64,000 nt of DNA from Streptomyces sp. NBC_00683 (GTDB lineage: Bacteria; Actinomycetota; Actinomycetes; Streptomycetales; Streptomycetaceae). The position numbers and the translations under genes are program-made. The notes beneath the pieces were generated by a model. The model was not told the origin of the DNA. It ran no database searches and saw only the letters and a list, made by a program, of their open reading frames with translations. Below, piece after piece: positions 40,962 through 49,928 of the stretch (position 1 is its first letter; each line of letters starts with the position of its first letter). The stretch covers positions 3,596,001 to 3,660,000 of the forward strand of contig NZ_CP109013.1 in assembly GCF_036226745.1 (NCBI RefSeq), read 5' to 3'.

Positions 40962-42533
40962 ATGACCGACACCACCATCACCCCGGTAGTAGCCCCGGCT
41001 GCACCGGACACCCCGCTGCCGGCACTCGAGCAGAAGCCCGCATTGGCCGCTGAGGTGGAGCACACCCCGGGCGGCTGGCCGGTCGTCCCGCTCGCGGTGA
41101 CCGGCACCAACGCCACCACCTCCCTGCTCGCCGCCGCCGCACTGGTCGGAGGCCCGGCCGCCCTCGCGGTCGCGGCCACCGGCGCAGTTGTTCTCGGCAC
41201 GGCCGCAGCGACCCGCAAGCACCGCGACAACAAGAAGTCCCGCAAGGCCACCGGTCGTACGTCGCGGTCGCGGTCTGCGGTCGGTAGCGGGTCGGCTGGT
41301 CGGTCCGCCCGTCACGGCGGATCCGGTCGGGTGCCGGGCCAGACCCGTAACGGGAACGCCGGCACCGGTAAGAGCGCAGGTCGCGGCCAAGGAAAGTCCC
41401 CCCGCCGTGCTGCCGGTTCCCTGCTGGGGACCGGCAAGTCCAACCGACCGAAGAACGGCCCCGGCAGCCCCGGAAAGACGTCGGCCAAACACGGATCCGG
41501 CGGAGCTCCGGGCAAGTCGCGGGGCCGCGCGGGGCAGGTCAAGTCGTTGCGGGACTCGGCCCGCAAGTCGACCCCGTCCCGGGCCGACCGGCGGTCCGAG
41601 ACCGCCGGGTCACGGCGGTCCCTCGCGGATGCCCGCCGGGGTGCCAAGACGGCAGCCCGGACGGCGTCCATGGCTCGTAAGGGGCCGATCGGCCGGTCCG
41701 TGAGCAAGACCGCGGGCCGGATCGGCGCCGCCAAGGGCAGGGCGATCGAGCGCAACCGCCAGGCACGCGACCAACGGACCACCCGGCAGGTCGCCGCTCA
41801 GCGCGGCGACGTACGTAAAGCACCGGCCAGGAAGAAGGCCCGCAAGGCCCTGTGGCGGTCCGCGGCCCGGTTCCAGGGCCGCCGACTGCTCGCCGCCCTG
41901 CTCGCCGGAGCCCTCGGGCTGGTCGGGATGGTCTCCACCCCGCTGGGTCGCAAACTCCGTTGGGCCTGGCTGCAGTACCCCGGGCGCCGCCTCTACGCCC
42001 GGATGACCCGCACCGCCGGAGAACAGCGCCACCACCGGGACGACGCCATACGCGCCGCCCTGCAGGACGACGAAGCCGCCGCCGACGCCGAAACGGCCGA
42101 GGGCACCGACCAGATCAGCGACACGGTCCAGCGCCCTGCGGGGCTGACGCCGGCAGCACCCACCACCAGTGCGAGTGAGGGAGAGAACGTGTCTGGTTTC
42201 CGGTTCGAGGAGTACGCCGCGGAGATGGAGTCCGCGGCCGGTCAGTACGACCCCGAGAGCGCCATGGAGATCCTGGCCATGGTCGAGGGGCTTCCGGCCG
42301 CGCTGACGTGCGTGGCGAACGTGATGCGGGTCCTGGCCGAGCGGGCCGACAGCGAGTTCCCGCTGGAGAAGGACGTCGCGGACGGCTTCAACGACATCTT
42401 CGGCGCCGTCATGAGCGCCGTGGCGGTCGCGGAGGACATGGGGCCGCTGTTCCGCCAGTCCCACGAGCAGGACATCGCCCGCCACGAGGACCCGCGCAAC
42501 GGGTCCGAGGCCGAGAAGGGATGGAACGTCTGA
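40962..42533 (+). CDS. Large basic transfer-region membrane protein
   Basis: This 523-aa protein has hydrophobic segments near residues 45-80 and 310-325. Between them is a very basic, Gly/Ser/Arg/Lys-rich region of about 220 residues (RSGSGRVPGQTRNGN, KSLRDSARKSTPSR). The C-terminal 120 residues are acidic and helical. It is probably a membrane-tethered nucleic-acid-binding partner of the adjacent FtsK-like protein. The start is ATG at 40962 after a GAAGGAG site. The next gene begins 2 nt after its stop. Confidence 0.78.
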   Translation: MTDTTITPVVAPAAPDTPLPALEQKPALAAEVEHTPGGWPVVPLAVTGTNATTSLLAAAALVGGPAALAVAATGAVVLGTAAATRKHRDNKKSRKATGRTSRSRSAVGSGSAGRSARHGGSGRVPGQTRNGNAGTGKSAGRGQGKSPRRAAGSLLGTGKSNRPKNGPGSPGKTSAKHGSGGAPGKSRGRAGQVKSLRDSARKSTPSRADRRSETAGSRRSLADARRGAKTAARTASMARKGPIGRSVSKTAGRIGAAKGRAIERNRQARDQRTTRQVAAQRGDVRKAPARKKARKALWRSAARFQGRRLLAALLAGALGLVGMVSTPLGRKLRWAWLQYPGRRLYARMTRTAGEQRHHRDDAIRAALQDDEAAADAETAEGTDQISDTVQRPAGLTPAAPTTSASEGENVSGFRFEEYAAEMESAAGQYDPESAMEILAMVEGLPAALTCVANVMRVLAERADSEFPLEKDVADGFNDIFGAVMSAVAVAEDMGPLFRQSHEQDIARHEDPRNGSEAEKGWNV

Positions 42534-42535
42534 TC

Positions 42536-44605
42536 ATGACCACCAACACACAGGCCAGCACCGGGCCGGTGTGGGACTGGGCTGCCGGTCACGGACCCGT
42601 GACCGGCGCCCTGTCCGCCACCACCGGATGCCTCGCCGTCGCCACCACCGGAACAGCCACCGGCATGCCCCCCGGCTGGGCCCTCACCATCGGCGCCGCC
42701 GGCGCGATCGGCCACACCATCAGCAGCCTGCGCGAACGCCTCTCCGCCCGCACCATCGCCCTGCGCTCCGCCTCATGGCTCATCGGCGCCGGATGGACCA
42801 CCTGGGCCATGACCACCGGCCCACTCACCTGGGCCGCCCTCGGGTCGCTCGCCACCATCGGCGTCGGCATCGGCGCCGCCGCCCGCTCCACCCTCCTCTA
42901 CGAAGAGGCCAGGGAGCTGGAGGCCATCGCCGCCGATGAACGGCAGGTCAACCGCGAGCTGTCCGCCGAACGCCGCGCGATCGCCGCGGAATGGGTGGAT
43001 CGGGTGCAGCGGGTCTGCAACATCACCCTGCGGATCCTTGCGGTGGAAATCTGGCCCACCGGTACCGGCTTCACGATCGATGCCGAACTTCCCCCGGGCG
43101 GCACCACCTACGACCGGATCGCGCAGCACTCCGCCGCACTGTCCGCCGACGCGAGGCTGCCGCACGGCTGCACCGCCGTTGCCTCCCAGGGTGTCCACCA
43201 GGGCCGGGTGTTGATCGATGTGACCACGGTGAACGTGCTTTCCGAGGAGCGTACTTACCCGACCGACTACAGCCCGTTGTCGATCTACACCGGGATCCCG
43301 TGGGGCTACCGCACCAATGCCGAAGAGATCTGCGTGTTCCTGCGCGAGCAGTGCGCGCTGGTCGTCGGCCCGACCGGGTCCGGCAAAACCAACATGGTGC
43401 ACGTCATCCTGGCCGGGTTCGCCCGCACCACCGACGTCCTCACCTGGGTGATCGACCTGAACGCCGGATCCGCCGGCCTGCCCTGGGTCCGGCCCACCCT
43501 CGACACCAACGGGGCTCAGGTCGAAGGGGTCCGGCCGGGTATCGACTGGCTCGCCTCCACCTACGAAGAGGCTGTGCTGATGCTCGATGCGGCCCTGGCG
43601 ATCGGGCTGCGCCGGAAGGTCGCCTATCAGGACCTCATGGCGGAGCGGAACACCGACCAGCTCCCGATCAGCGCGAAGATCCCGCAGATCATGCTGGTCG
43701 TCGATGAGGGTGCGGAGATCCTGACCAGCACCGACCGGCGCATGAAGGAACTCGCGAAGAAGATCCTTGAAGTGATCCGGCTGCTGCGCGCCATGGGCGT
43801 TCGGACCGTCCTCACCGCATTGGGTGCGACCGGGTCTGTGCTCGGCAACCTGATGATCCGCCGTGAGGCAAAGGCCCGGGTCTGCCTCACTGGTGGCGAG
43901 GTGGAGGGCATGGACCTGAGCAAGGTCTTTCCCGGGGCCCGCGGGCTCCGTGTGGACCAGGCTCCGTTCAAGGGTGCTGGGTTCATGGGGACGCCGGAGT
44001 CTGCGGCAGCCCTGTTTAAGAACTGGCGGATCCTGCCCAACCAGATCCGCGACATCGTCCACGCCACCACCGACATGCACCCCAGCCTGGACGACGTCTC
44101 CCGCAAGGCCGCGGGCGAGGCCTACATGAGCCGGTGGGATCCGGAGCGCACCGCGTGGATGCGGGACACCACGCACACCCCGGTCGCCGACGCCACGACC
44201 TCGGAGAACGCTGGTGGGCTGAACCTGTCCGCGCTTCGCAGCGAGCAGGCAGCGCCGGTGACGGATGAGGACGCGGCCGTGCGCGCCTTCATGGAGCAGA
44301 TCGACGCCCAGTTCGCCACTGCCCCGGAACCCAAGGGCACGCTGGAGCCGCCGGCAGCGCCGGGGCTGAACCTGTCCGCCCTGCGCGGGAGCGACGACGA
44401 GGGCGGCCCCGCGTGGGTGGCTGACGCGGTCGCCGCGATCAAGGCAGCGGGGCCGGCAGGGATGAAGCCGTCCGCCGTCGCCGACCTCGTCCGGCGCAGT
44501 CGGCAGGCCGTGAGGGCTGCGCTGAAGGCGGCGGCCGAGCGGGGTGAGCTGGTCTACCGGGACAACGGACCGCACTCCGTCTACGTCCACCCCGAGCACG
44601 CCTGA
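42536..44605 (+). CDS. FtsK/SpoIIIE-type conjugative DNA translocase (TraB/TraSA-like)
   Basis: This 689-aa protein is the key transfer factor of Streptomyces conjugation. It pumps double-stranded DNA between cells. N-terminal hydrophobic segments lie within the first 115 residues. The Walker A motif GPTGSGKT is at about residue 278 and the Walker B motif IMLVVDEGAEI follows. A C-terminal winged helix (MKPSAVADLVRRSRQAVRAAL) is expected to recognise the clt repeats of the element, as the gamma domain does in FtsK. ATG 42536 is chosen; an in-frame ATG at 42521 would overlap the previous gene. Confidence 0.93.
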   Translation: MTTNTQASTGPVWDWAAGHGPVTGALSATTGCLAVATTGTATGMPPGWALTIGAAGAIGHTISSLRERLSARTIALRSASWLIGAGWTTWAMTTGPLTWAALGSLATIGVGIGAAARSTLLYEEARELEAIAADERQVNRELSAERRAIAAEWVDRVQRVCNITLRILAVEIWPTGTGFTIDAELPPGGTTYDRIAQHSAALSADARLPHGCTAVASQGVHQGRVLIDVTTVNVLSEERTYPTDYSPLSIYTGIPWGYRTNAEEICVFLREQCALVVGPTGSGKTNMVHVILAGFARTTDVLTWVIDLNAGSAGLPWVRPTLDTNGAQVEGVRPGIDWLASTYEEAVLMLDAALAIGLRRKVAYQDLMAERNTDQLPISAKIPQIMLVVDEGAEILTSTDRRMKELAKKILEVIRLLRAMGVRTVLTALGATGSVLGNLMIRREAKARVCLTGGEVEGMDLSKVFPGARGLRVDQAPFKGAGFMGTPESAAALFKNWRILPNQIRDIVHATTDMHPSLDDVSRKAAGEAYMSRWDPERTAWMRDTTHTPVADATTSENAGGLNLSALRSEQAAPVTDEDAAVRAFMEQIDAQFATAPEPKGTLEPPAAPGLNLSALRGSDDEGGPAWVADAVAAIKAAGPAGMKPSAVADLVRRSRQAVRAALKAAAERGELVYRDNGPHSVYVHPEHA

Positions 44606-44629
44606 ACGGCTCACAGAGCGCTACTGACT

Positions 44630-44738
44630 ACTGGCTAGTGCCAACTTGCCACTAGCCACTAAAACGCCCCTCTACTGGCAACCAGCGGCCCCAACAGGCC
44701 CTTTCTGCTTGCCAGTAGGCAGTAGCCACTAGCCAGTA
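44630..44738. repeat. Inverted and direct repeats after traB: candidate clt/oriT
   Basis: ACTGGCTAGTG (44630-44640) and CACTAGCCAGT (44728-44738) are exact inverted repeats. Related elements (CACTAGCCACT, TACTGGCAACC, TGCCAGTAGGCAGTAGCC) fill the space between. The stretch is AT-richer than its surroundings and has no gene. TraB proteins bind short repeats near their own gene, so this is a likely cis-acting transfer locus. Confidence 0.6.
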
Positions 44739-44759
44739 CAACCACACACCGTCACCAGC

Positions 44760-44791
44760 GGGCCCCGCCGGAACATCCTCCGGCGGGGCCC
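44760..44791 (+). terminator. Transfer operon terminator
   Basis: GGGCCCCGCCGGA and TCCGGCGGGGCCC form a perfect 13-bp stem with a 6-nt loop, just before the next ribosome-binding site. Confidence 0.75.
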
Positions 44792-44815
44792 GTCCGTACC
44801 CGGAAGGAGCACGTC

Positions 44816-45121
44816 ATGACCGAACGCGAACCGCCGGGCCTGGCCCCGCACATACCCGCCGACCTCTACCGGCAGGCCGAAGCCACCGGCCGGCCGATCG
44901 TCATCATCCACACCAACACACCGACCGGACCCTCCGCCGGCACGTACCTGCTGCCGATCGCAGTCGGGTGCGCCGGAGCCATCGGAATCATCGGCACCAT
45001 CGCCGCACTCCTCGCCCTGGTCGAGTTCGCCGCCCACACCGCGGCCCTCATCGCCGCCACGGCAGGCCCCATCGGGATCGGCGGAATCACGCTCAAGCTC
45101 TTCCACCCGAAGCACAAATGA
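44816..45121 (+). CDS. Small membrane protein of the AICE
   Basis: This 101-aa protein has a hydrophilic head and about two transmembrane segments (YLLPIAVGCAGAIGIIGTIA and HTAALIAATAGPIGIGGIT), ending in a basic tail (KLFHPKHK). GGAAGGAG lies 7 nt before the ATG. It lies between the transfer and replication modules. It may be another Spd-type spread protein, though no family is recognised. Confidence 0.75.
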   Translation: MTEREPPGLAPHIPADLYRQAEATGRPIVIIHTNTPTGPSAGTYLLPIAVGCAGAIGIIGTIAALLALVEFAAHTAALIAATAGPIGIGGITLKLFHPKHK

Positions 45122-45122
45122 C

Positions 45123-45170
45123 GCCCGGGGCGACCGCACCTCTCGCCAAAGAATCGCGGTCGCCCCGGGC
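45123..45170 (+). terminator. Hairpin before the prim-pol gene
   Basis: GCCCGGGGCGACCGC and GCGGTCGCCCCGGGC form a perfect 15-bp stem with an 18-nt loop, between the small membrane protein and the prim-pol. Confidence 0.65.
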
Positions 45171-45208
45171 TCCCAGCACCTCACATCAGAGAACTGGAGA
45201 CATCCAGC

Positions 45209-46114
45209 ATGACCCATGACCGCAACACCACACTGCTCGATGCAGCCTTACGAGCCGCTGCCCGCGGCTGGTACGTCCACCCCCTGCGCCCCGGCGGGAA
45301 AGCCCCCGCCTTGCACGGAGAGGACCGCTGCCCCCGCACCGGCGCCTGCGCGTCCGGTCACCTGAAGTGGGAGCAGCGCGCCACCCTGGACGCCGACCGC
45401 ATCCGGGGCGCGTGGGCGGTGCATCCGTTCAACGTCGGTATCGCACCGGGCCCATCGGGGCTGGTCGTCGTCGACCTCGACATGCCCAAACCTGAAGACG
45501 ATGCGGACACACCTTCCGGTGTGGATTCCTTCAAGGCGCTCTGCGAGCGCGCCGGGCAGGCCGTCCCCACCACCTACCGGGTGCGGACTCCCAGCGGCGG
45601 AATGCACCTGTACTTCACCGCCCCCACCACCCTCCAGCTCCCCAGCAGCAAGGGGAAGCTGGCCAAGCGGATCGACACCCGGGCATGGGGCGGCAACGTC
45701 GTCGCCCCCGGCAGCACCGTCAACGGCCAGACATACGAGATCACCGACCCCGCACCCGTCGCCGAACTCCCCGCATGGCTGCTGACCGCTCTCACGCCCG
45801 CTCCGCAGCCCGCACAGCCGGTACGCATCCACATGCCCCAGAGCGGAAGCCGTGCCGCTGAAGTTGCCCTGCAGCGCGAGACCGTGGCCGTTGCCACCGC
45901 ACCCGAGGGCGACCGCAACGCACAACTGCTCAGGAGCGCCCGCGCCGTGGGCCGGTTCGTCGCATGGGGCGACCTCCCCCGGACCGAGGTAGAGCAGGCT
46001 TTTCAGGTCGCGGGCGAGTCGGCCGGACTGCCGGCTGCCGAGTGCCGCGCCACCGTGCGCAGCGCCCTCAACTGGTCCATCCGAACCTGCCGGCCGAGGG
46101 AGACCGCCGCATGA
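45209..46114 (+). CDS. Bifunctional DNA primase/polymerase (prim-pol)
   Basis: This 301-aa protein is an archaeo-eukaryotic-type primase/polymerase of the kind found in AICEs and plasmids. RGWYVHPLRPGGKAP is the typical entry motif. VVVDLDMPK supplies the catalytic acidic pair and GGMHLYF the catalytic His. A helical C-terminal part follows. CTGGAG precedes the ATG. It starts the replication module and is coupled by ATGA to the next gene, so priming and helicase functions are co-expressed. Confidence 0.9.
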   Translation: MTHDRNTTLLDAALRAAARGWYVHPLRPGGKAPALHGEDRCPRTGACASGHLKWEQRATLDADRIRGAWAVHPFNVGIAPGPSGLVVVDLDMPKPEDDADTPSGVDSFKALCERAGQAVPTTYRVRTPSGGMHLYFTAPTTLQLPSSKGKLAKRIDTRAWGGNVVAPGSTVNGQTYEITDPAPVAELPAWLLTALTPAPQPAQPVRIHMPQSGSRAAEVALQRETVAVATAPEGDRNAQLLRSARAVGRFVAWGDLPRTEVEQAFQVAGESAGLPAAECRATVRSALNWSIRTCRPRETAA

Positions 46115-46461
46115 GCCCCCAGCAACGCGGGGACCTGAAAAGCCTCCCTGCCACCACTACCGGCCCCTGCATCGCCGAACCGGCCCCGGCCGCCTCCGGC
46201 AATGGGGCGCCGAAGGTCGTCGCCGAAGGCGTCCCCACTGCTGTTCTCCCTGACCCGCGCGCGACCACCGTGACCGGCATTCAGCCCGGTCTCAGCCTTC
46301 GCGGCCTCGACCGCAACGACATCCCCGTCGCCGACTGGCTCTGCATCTGCGGCCACTACGAACGGGCCCGGGGACGCCGCGCCGTCATCGAGCTGAACGC
46401 CCGCGTACGCGTCGGGCACTGCCCCCACACCGCTACTGAGACCAGGAGGGCCGCCGCATGA
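46111..46461 (+). CDS. AICE hypothetical protein between prim-pol and ATPase
   Basis: This 116-aa protein overlaps both neighbours by 4 nt (ATGA at each end). The C-terminal half has CICGHYERARGRR and later GHCPHT, a likely small zinc or nucleic-acid-binding element. Its tight position between the prim-pol and the ATPase suggests an accessory role in replication of the element. Confidence 0.75.
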   Translation: MSPQQRGDLKSLPATTTGPCIAEPAPAASGNGAPKVVAEGVPTAVLPDPRATTVTGIQPGLSLRGLDRNDIPVADWLCICGHYERARGRRAVIELNARVRVGHCPHTATETRRAAA

Positions 46462-47702
46462 CCGCGACACCCACCCCGCCCATCGATGGCGCCGCCCTGC
46501 TCGACGAGGTGGAAACCTTCCACCGCCGGTTCAACATCTTCCCGACCGAAGCCGCCTACGTGGCCGTCGTTCTGTGGGACGCGCACGCCCACCTGATCGA
46601 CTGCTTCGAGACCACGCCCCGCGTTGCGTTCCTCTCCCCAGAGCCCGGTTCCGGGAAGTCCCGGGCGCTGGAGATCGTGGAACTCCTCACCCCCCGCCCG
46701 GTCAGCACGGTGTCCGCGTCCGCGAACGCCCTGTACCGGCTGGTTGATTCCGCCGAGGGACTGCCCACCGTCCTCTTCGACGAGGTGGACACCATCTTCG
46801 GTCCCAAGGCTGGAGCCGACGAAGCGCTGCGCGGCTTCCTGAACGCCGGCTACCGGCGCATCGGCGGCGCCCTGCGGTGCGTCGGGGAAGGCTCCAACCA
46901 GAACGCACAGGTCTTCGGCTCGTACTGCGCCGTCGCCATGGCCGGTCTGGGCTCGCTGCCCGACACGGTCCTGACCCGCTCGATCATCGTCCGCATGCGT
47001 AAGCGCGCCCCCAACGAGACCGTTGAGTCCTACCGCCAGCGCACGCACGAGAAGCAGGGCCACGCCCTGCGAGACCGGGTCGCCAAGTGGGCCGACACCG
47101 TCCGCAACCAGGTGGCGAACGCCTGGCCCGAGATGCCGGAAGGCGTCACGGATCGGCCCGCGGACGTGTGGGAGCCGCTGCTCGCCGTCGCGGACGCAGC
47201 AGGCGGGGACTGGCCCACCCGAGCCCGGGCCGCGTGCCTGGAGCTGATCAGTGCCGGTCACGACAACGATGAGGCGTCCACCGGGATTCGGCTTCTCACC
47301 GATCTGCGCGACAAGGTGTTCTGCGGCTCTGACCGCATGCCCACGGCCGTCATCCTCGAAGTCCTGCTCCGCATGGACGACGCGCCCTGGGGCGACCTGG
47401 ACGACAAGCCACTGAACTCCCGGACACTCGCCAAACTGCTCAGCCAGTACGTCACCCCGGCGAACAAGCCCATCAAGCCGCGCGGCATCCGCACCCCGTC
47501 CGGCTTCCCCAAGGGCTACTACGCGGAAGACCTCACTGACGCGTGGACCCGCTACTGCCCTCCCTCCCCGGAGGAATCCGCCACGTCCGCCACGTCCGCC
47601 ACACCGCAGGTCAGCGGGGGTGATTCCGTGGCGGATACCGCCACAGCCATCCGCCACACGTCTGCGGAAAACGCCACACCGCTCTTCCCGGTCGCGGGCT
47701 GA
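46458..47702 (+). CDS. DUF3631 replication ATPase (RepSA-like module)
   Basis: This 414-aa P-loop ATPase has Walker A SPEPGSGKS at about residue 60 and Walker B VLFDEVD. An arginine-finger region VLTRSIIVRMRKR and a C-terminal DUF3631 domain (GIRLLTDLRDKVF to RGIRTPSGFPKGYY) follow. It is probably the helicase or initiator ATPase partner of the prim-pol. The last 55 residues are encoded by the left side of the iteron region, and the tail is a low-complexity Ser/Ala/Thr stretch. Replicative helicase activity is inferred from context. Confidence 0.88.
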   Translation: MTATPTPPIDGAALLDEVETFHRRFNIFPTEAAYVAVVLWDAHAHLIDCFETTPRVAFLSPEPGSGKSRALEIVELLTPRPVSTVSASANALYRLVDSAEGLPTVLFDEVDTIFGPKAGADEALRGFLNAGYRRIGGALRCVGEGSNQNAQVFGSYCAVAMAGLGSLPDTVLTRSIIVRMRKRAPNETVESYRQRTHEKQGHALRDRVAKWADTVRNQVANAWPEMPEGVTDRPADVWEPLLAVADAAGGDWPTRARAACLELISAGHDNDEASTGIRLLTDLRDKVFCGSDRMPTAVILEVLLRMDDAPWGDLDDKPLNSRTLAKLLSQYVTPANKPIKPRGIRTPSGFPKGYYAEDLTDAWTRYCPPSPEESATSATSATPQVSGGDSVADTATAIRHTSAENATPLFPVAG

Positions 47703-47826
47703 ACCACTGCGCCACCAGGTGCCGCCACACCACATGTGTGGCGGCACCTATCCGCCACAGAACCGCTATCCGCCACAAACGCAGGCCTCTGACCTGCGAT
47801 GTGGCGGCGTGGCGGACGTGGCGGAT
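47576..47826. promoter_or_regulatory. Iteron-rich inverted repeat region: candidate replication origin
   Basis: A 39-bp left arm (47576-47614) and a 38-bp right arm (47789-47826) are inverted copies with about three differences. Both are built from repeats of TCCGCCAC/GTGGCGGA and end in CTGACCTGCG. Five more CCGCCAC or GTGGCGG copies lie between. A perfect 14-bp palindrome AGGTGCCGCCACAC / GTGTGGCGGCACCT (47717-47749) is in the middle. The region spans the end of the ATPase gene and the gap before xis, where AICE origins are expected. Confidence 0.72.
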
Positions 47827-47871
47827 CCCCCAGAGCGAAGACAAGAGACCGCCTCGAAGAGGAGTCGCACC

Positions 47872-48063
47872 ATGGCCCGCCCCAAGATGCTCAAGCTCCC
47901 CGAAGTTCTCGAAGAGATCGATATGAGCCGCGCGGCGTTCTACCGCATGCGCGCCCGCGGCCAGGCACCCCGCCTCCAAAAGCTACCCAATGGCCAACTC
48001 CGCGTGAGCCGCGCAGACCTGGACGCGTGGTGGGAGCGCTGCGAGCAGCGCGCTGCCGCCTGA
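47872..48063 (+). CDS. xis: Excisionase (MerR-like HTH, AlpA type)
   Basis: This 63-aa protein has one winged helix-turn-helix (MLKLPEVLEEIDMSRAAFYR) followed by PNGQLRVSRADLDAWWE, the classic layout of AICE Xis proteins. Xis steers the integrase toward excision by bending att DNA. GAGGAG precedes the ATG. It lies just upstream of int, as in pSAM2 and SLP1, with a hairpin between them. Confidence 0.92.
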   Translation: MARPKMLKLPEVLEEIDMSRAAFYRMRARGQAPRLQKLPNGQLRVSRADLDAWWERCEQRAAA

Positions 48064-48082
48064 CGCCAAAGCAACCACATGC

Positions 48083-48113
48083 CCGAGGGCCCACCGATCT
48101 GGTGGGCCCTCGG
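48083..48113 (+). terminator. Hairpin between xis and int
   Basis: CCGAGGGCCCACC and GGTGGGCCCTCGG form a perfect 13-bp stem with a 5-nt loop and a weak T-rich tail. It could lower int expression relative to xis, or hide the int start region. Confidence 0.65.
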
Positions 48114-48130
48114 CCTGTTCCTGGAGAGTC

Positions 48131-49510
48131 ATGCCCCTCACGTACGACGTGCGCCTCTACTCGATCGAAGTGCGCCGGGACCGGCCCAAGCCCTACCGGC
48201 TGCGGTGGGTGGTCGGACAGCGCAAGCATTCCAAGAGCTACCAGCTCAAGGCCCAGGCCGATGGCCGGCGCTCGGAGCTGATGGCCGCCGTCAGGCGCGG
48301 TGAGCAGTTCGACGAGGAGAAGGGCCTCCCGACCTCCGAACTTCGAGCGCTCCAAGCGTCGATCACCTGGTACGCCCACACCCGCGCCTACATCGACCGC
48401 AAGTGGGCAGCGGCGCCGGCCAAGTCCCGGAAGAACTACGCGGACGCTCTGGCCACCATCACCCCGGCGCTCGTGAAGTCGGCAGTCGGGAAGCCGGACG
48501 CGGCACTGCTTCGGCGAGCGCTGTACGGATGGGCCTACAACCGCAACCGCTGGAACGAGGAGCCGCCGGAAGACGTGGCGCAGGCCCTGAAGTGGTTGGA
48601 GAAGAACTCCCTGCCGGTGTCCGCACTCGAGGACACGGCCACCGTCCGCGTAGCGCTGGACGCCCTGGGGCTGAAGATCGACGGAAAGCCCGCAGCCCCT
48701 CGCACCGCACGCCGCAAGCGCGCGTGCCTCAGCGACGTCTTGGGCCAGGCCGTCGAGGAGCGGTACTTCACGATGCCGGTGAATCCGCTGACGACCGTGA
48801 AGTGGGTCGCGCCGAAATCGGCCGAGGAAGTCGACCCGCAGAGCGTCGCGAACCCTCGCCAGGCGCGGGCGCTACTTCAGGGAGTGCGCGAGCAGGGGCC
48901 CCGCGGTGAGCACCTCGAAGCGTTCTTCGGGTGCCTGTACTACGCGGCCATGCGGCCGGCGGAAGCGACCGCACTTCGCGACTCGCAGTGCCATCTACCC
49001 GAGACAGGCTGGGGCGCTCTGACTCTTCGCGAGGGGGCAGTACGGGCTGGTCGAAACTGGACCGACGACGGGGCGGCGCACGAGATGCGGCACCTGAAAG
49101 CACGGGCGGTCAAGGACTCACGGCCCGTGCCGATCCCGCCGCACTTCGTACGGCTCCTGCGTCAGCACATCGCCACGTACGGCATCGCCCCGGACGGCCG
49201 GCTGTTCCGCACGAGCCGCGGCGGGCTCCTCCAGGAGACCGGATACGGGGAGGTCTGGGCCCGGGCACGGAAAGACGTGCTCACCGAGCAGGAGCACGCG
49301 TCTCTCCTCGCCCGCCGCCCGTATGACCTACGTCACGCGGGAGTCTCCTTCTGGCTCAGCTCAGGTGTGGACCCCATGGAGTGCGCACGGCGGGCCGGCC
49401 ACACCATCGCCGTCCTCTTCCGCGTATACGCCAAGGTGCTCGCACAGACGCAGGAGCGGGCCAACGACCGGATCGACGCGGCACTGCGGGAGTGGAACGA
49501 GCCGGGGTGA
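48131..49510 (+). CDS. int: Tyrosine recombinase integrase
   Basis: This 459-aa site-specific recombinase integrates and excises the element at tRNA-Tyr. The N-terminal arm-binding and core-binding domains precede the catalytic part. Box I Arg lies in YYAAMRPAEATAL, box II reads RPYDLRHAGVSFWL (Tyr replaces the first His, as is usual in actinobacterial integrases) and then RRAGHTIAVLFRVYAK contains the His and the nucleophilic Tyr. All key catalytic residues are present. It ends 105 nt before attR. Confidence 0.95.
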   Translation: MPLTYDVRLYSIEVRRDRPKPYRLRWVVGQRKHSKSYQLKAQADGRRSELMAAVRRGEQFDEEKGLPTSELRALQASITWYAHTRAYIDRKWAAAPAKSRKNYADALATITPALVKSAVGKPDAALLRRALYGWAYNRNRWNEEPPEDVAQALKWLEKNSLPVSALEDTATVRVALDALGLKIDGKPAAPRTARRKRACLSDVLGQAVEERYFTMPVNPLTTVKWVAPKSAEEVDPQSVANPRQARALLQGVREQGPRGEHLEAFFGCLYYAAMRPAEATALRDSQCHLPETGWGALTLREGAVRAGRNWTDDGAAHEMRHLKARAVKDSRPVPIPPHFVRLLRQHIATYGIAPDGRLFRTSRGGLLQETGYGEVWARARKDVLTEQEHASLLARRPYDLRHAGVSFWLSSGVDPMECARRAGHTIAVLFRVYAKVLAQTQERANDRIDAALREWNEPG

Positions 49511-49615
49511 CGCCCGTCCCCCGGGGGACAGCTGGGGGACACACCCTGATCAGAGGTGGGATTCGGGTGAGACAACGTGGGATACAGGGGCCGATCGGCA
49601 CGCTCAGCAGTCCCA

Positions 49616-49764
<149 letters not shown>

Positions 49765-49928
49765 TGGAACGACGCGTCGGAGCCCGTCTCAGGGCTCCTT
49801 GGCGACGACGTAAACGATACCCGATGCCCAGGGGTGCTCCGCCACCTGATTGATCAGTGCTCGCGACGCGCGGGGGTGGCTAGGCTTTGTGCCGTACCCA
49901 CCGCATACGACGCAAGGAGCCACACGTC

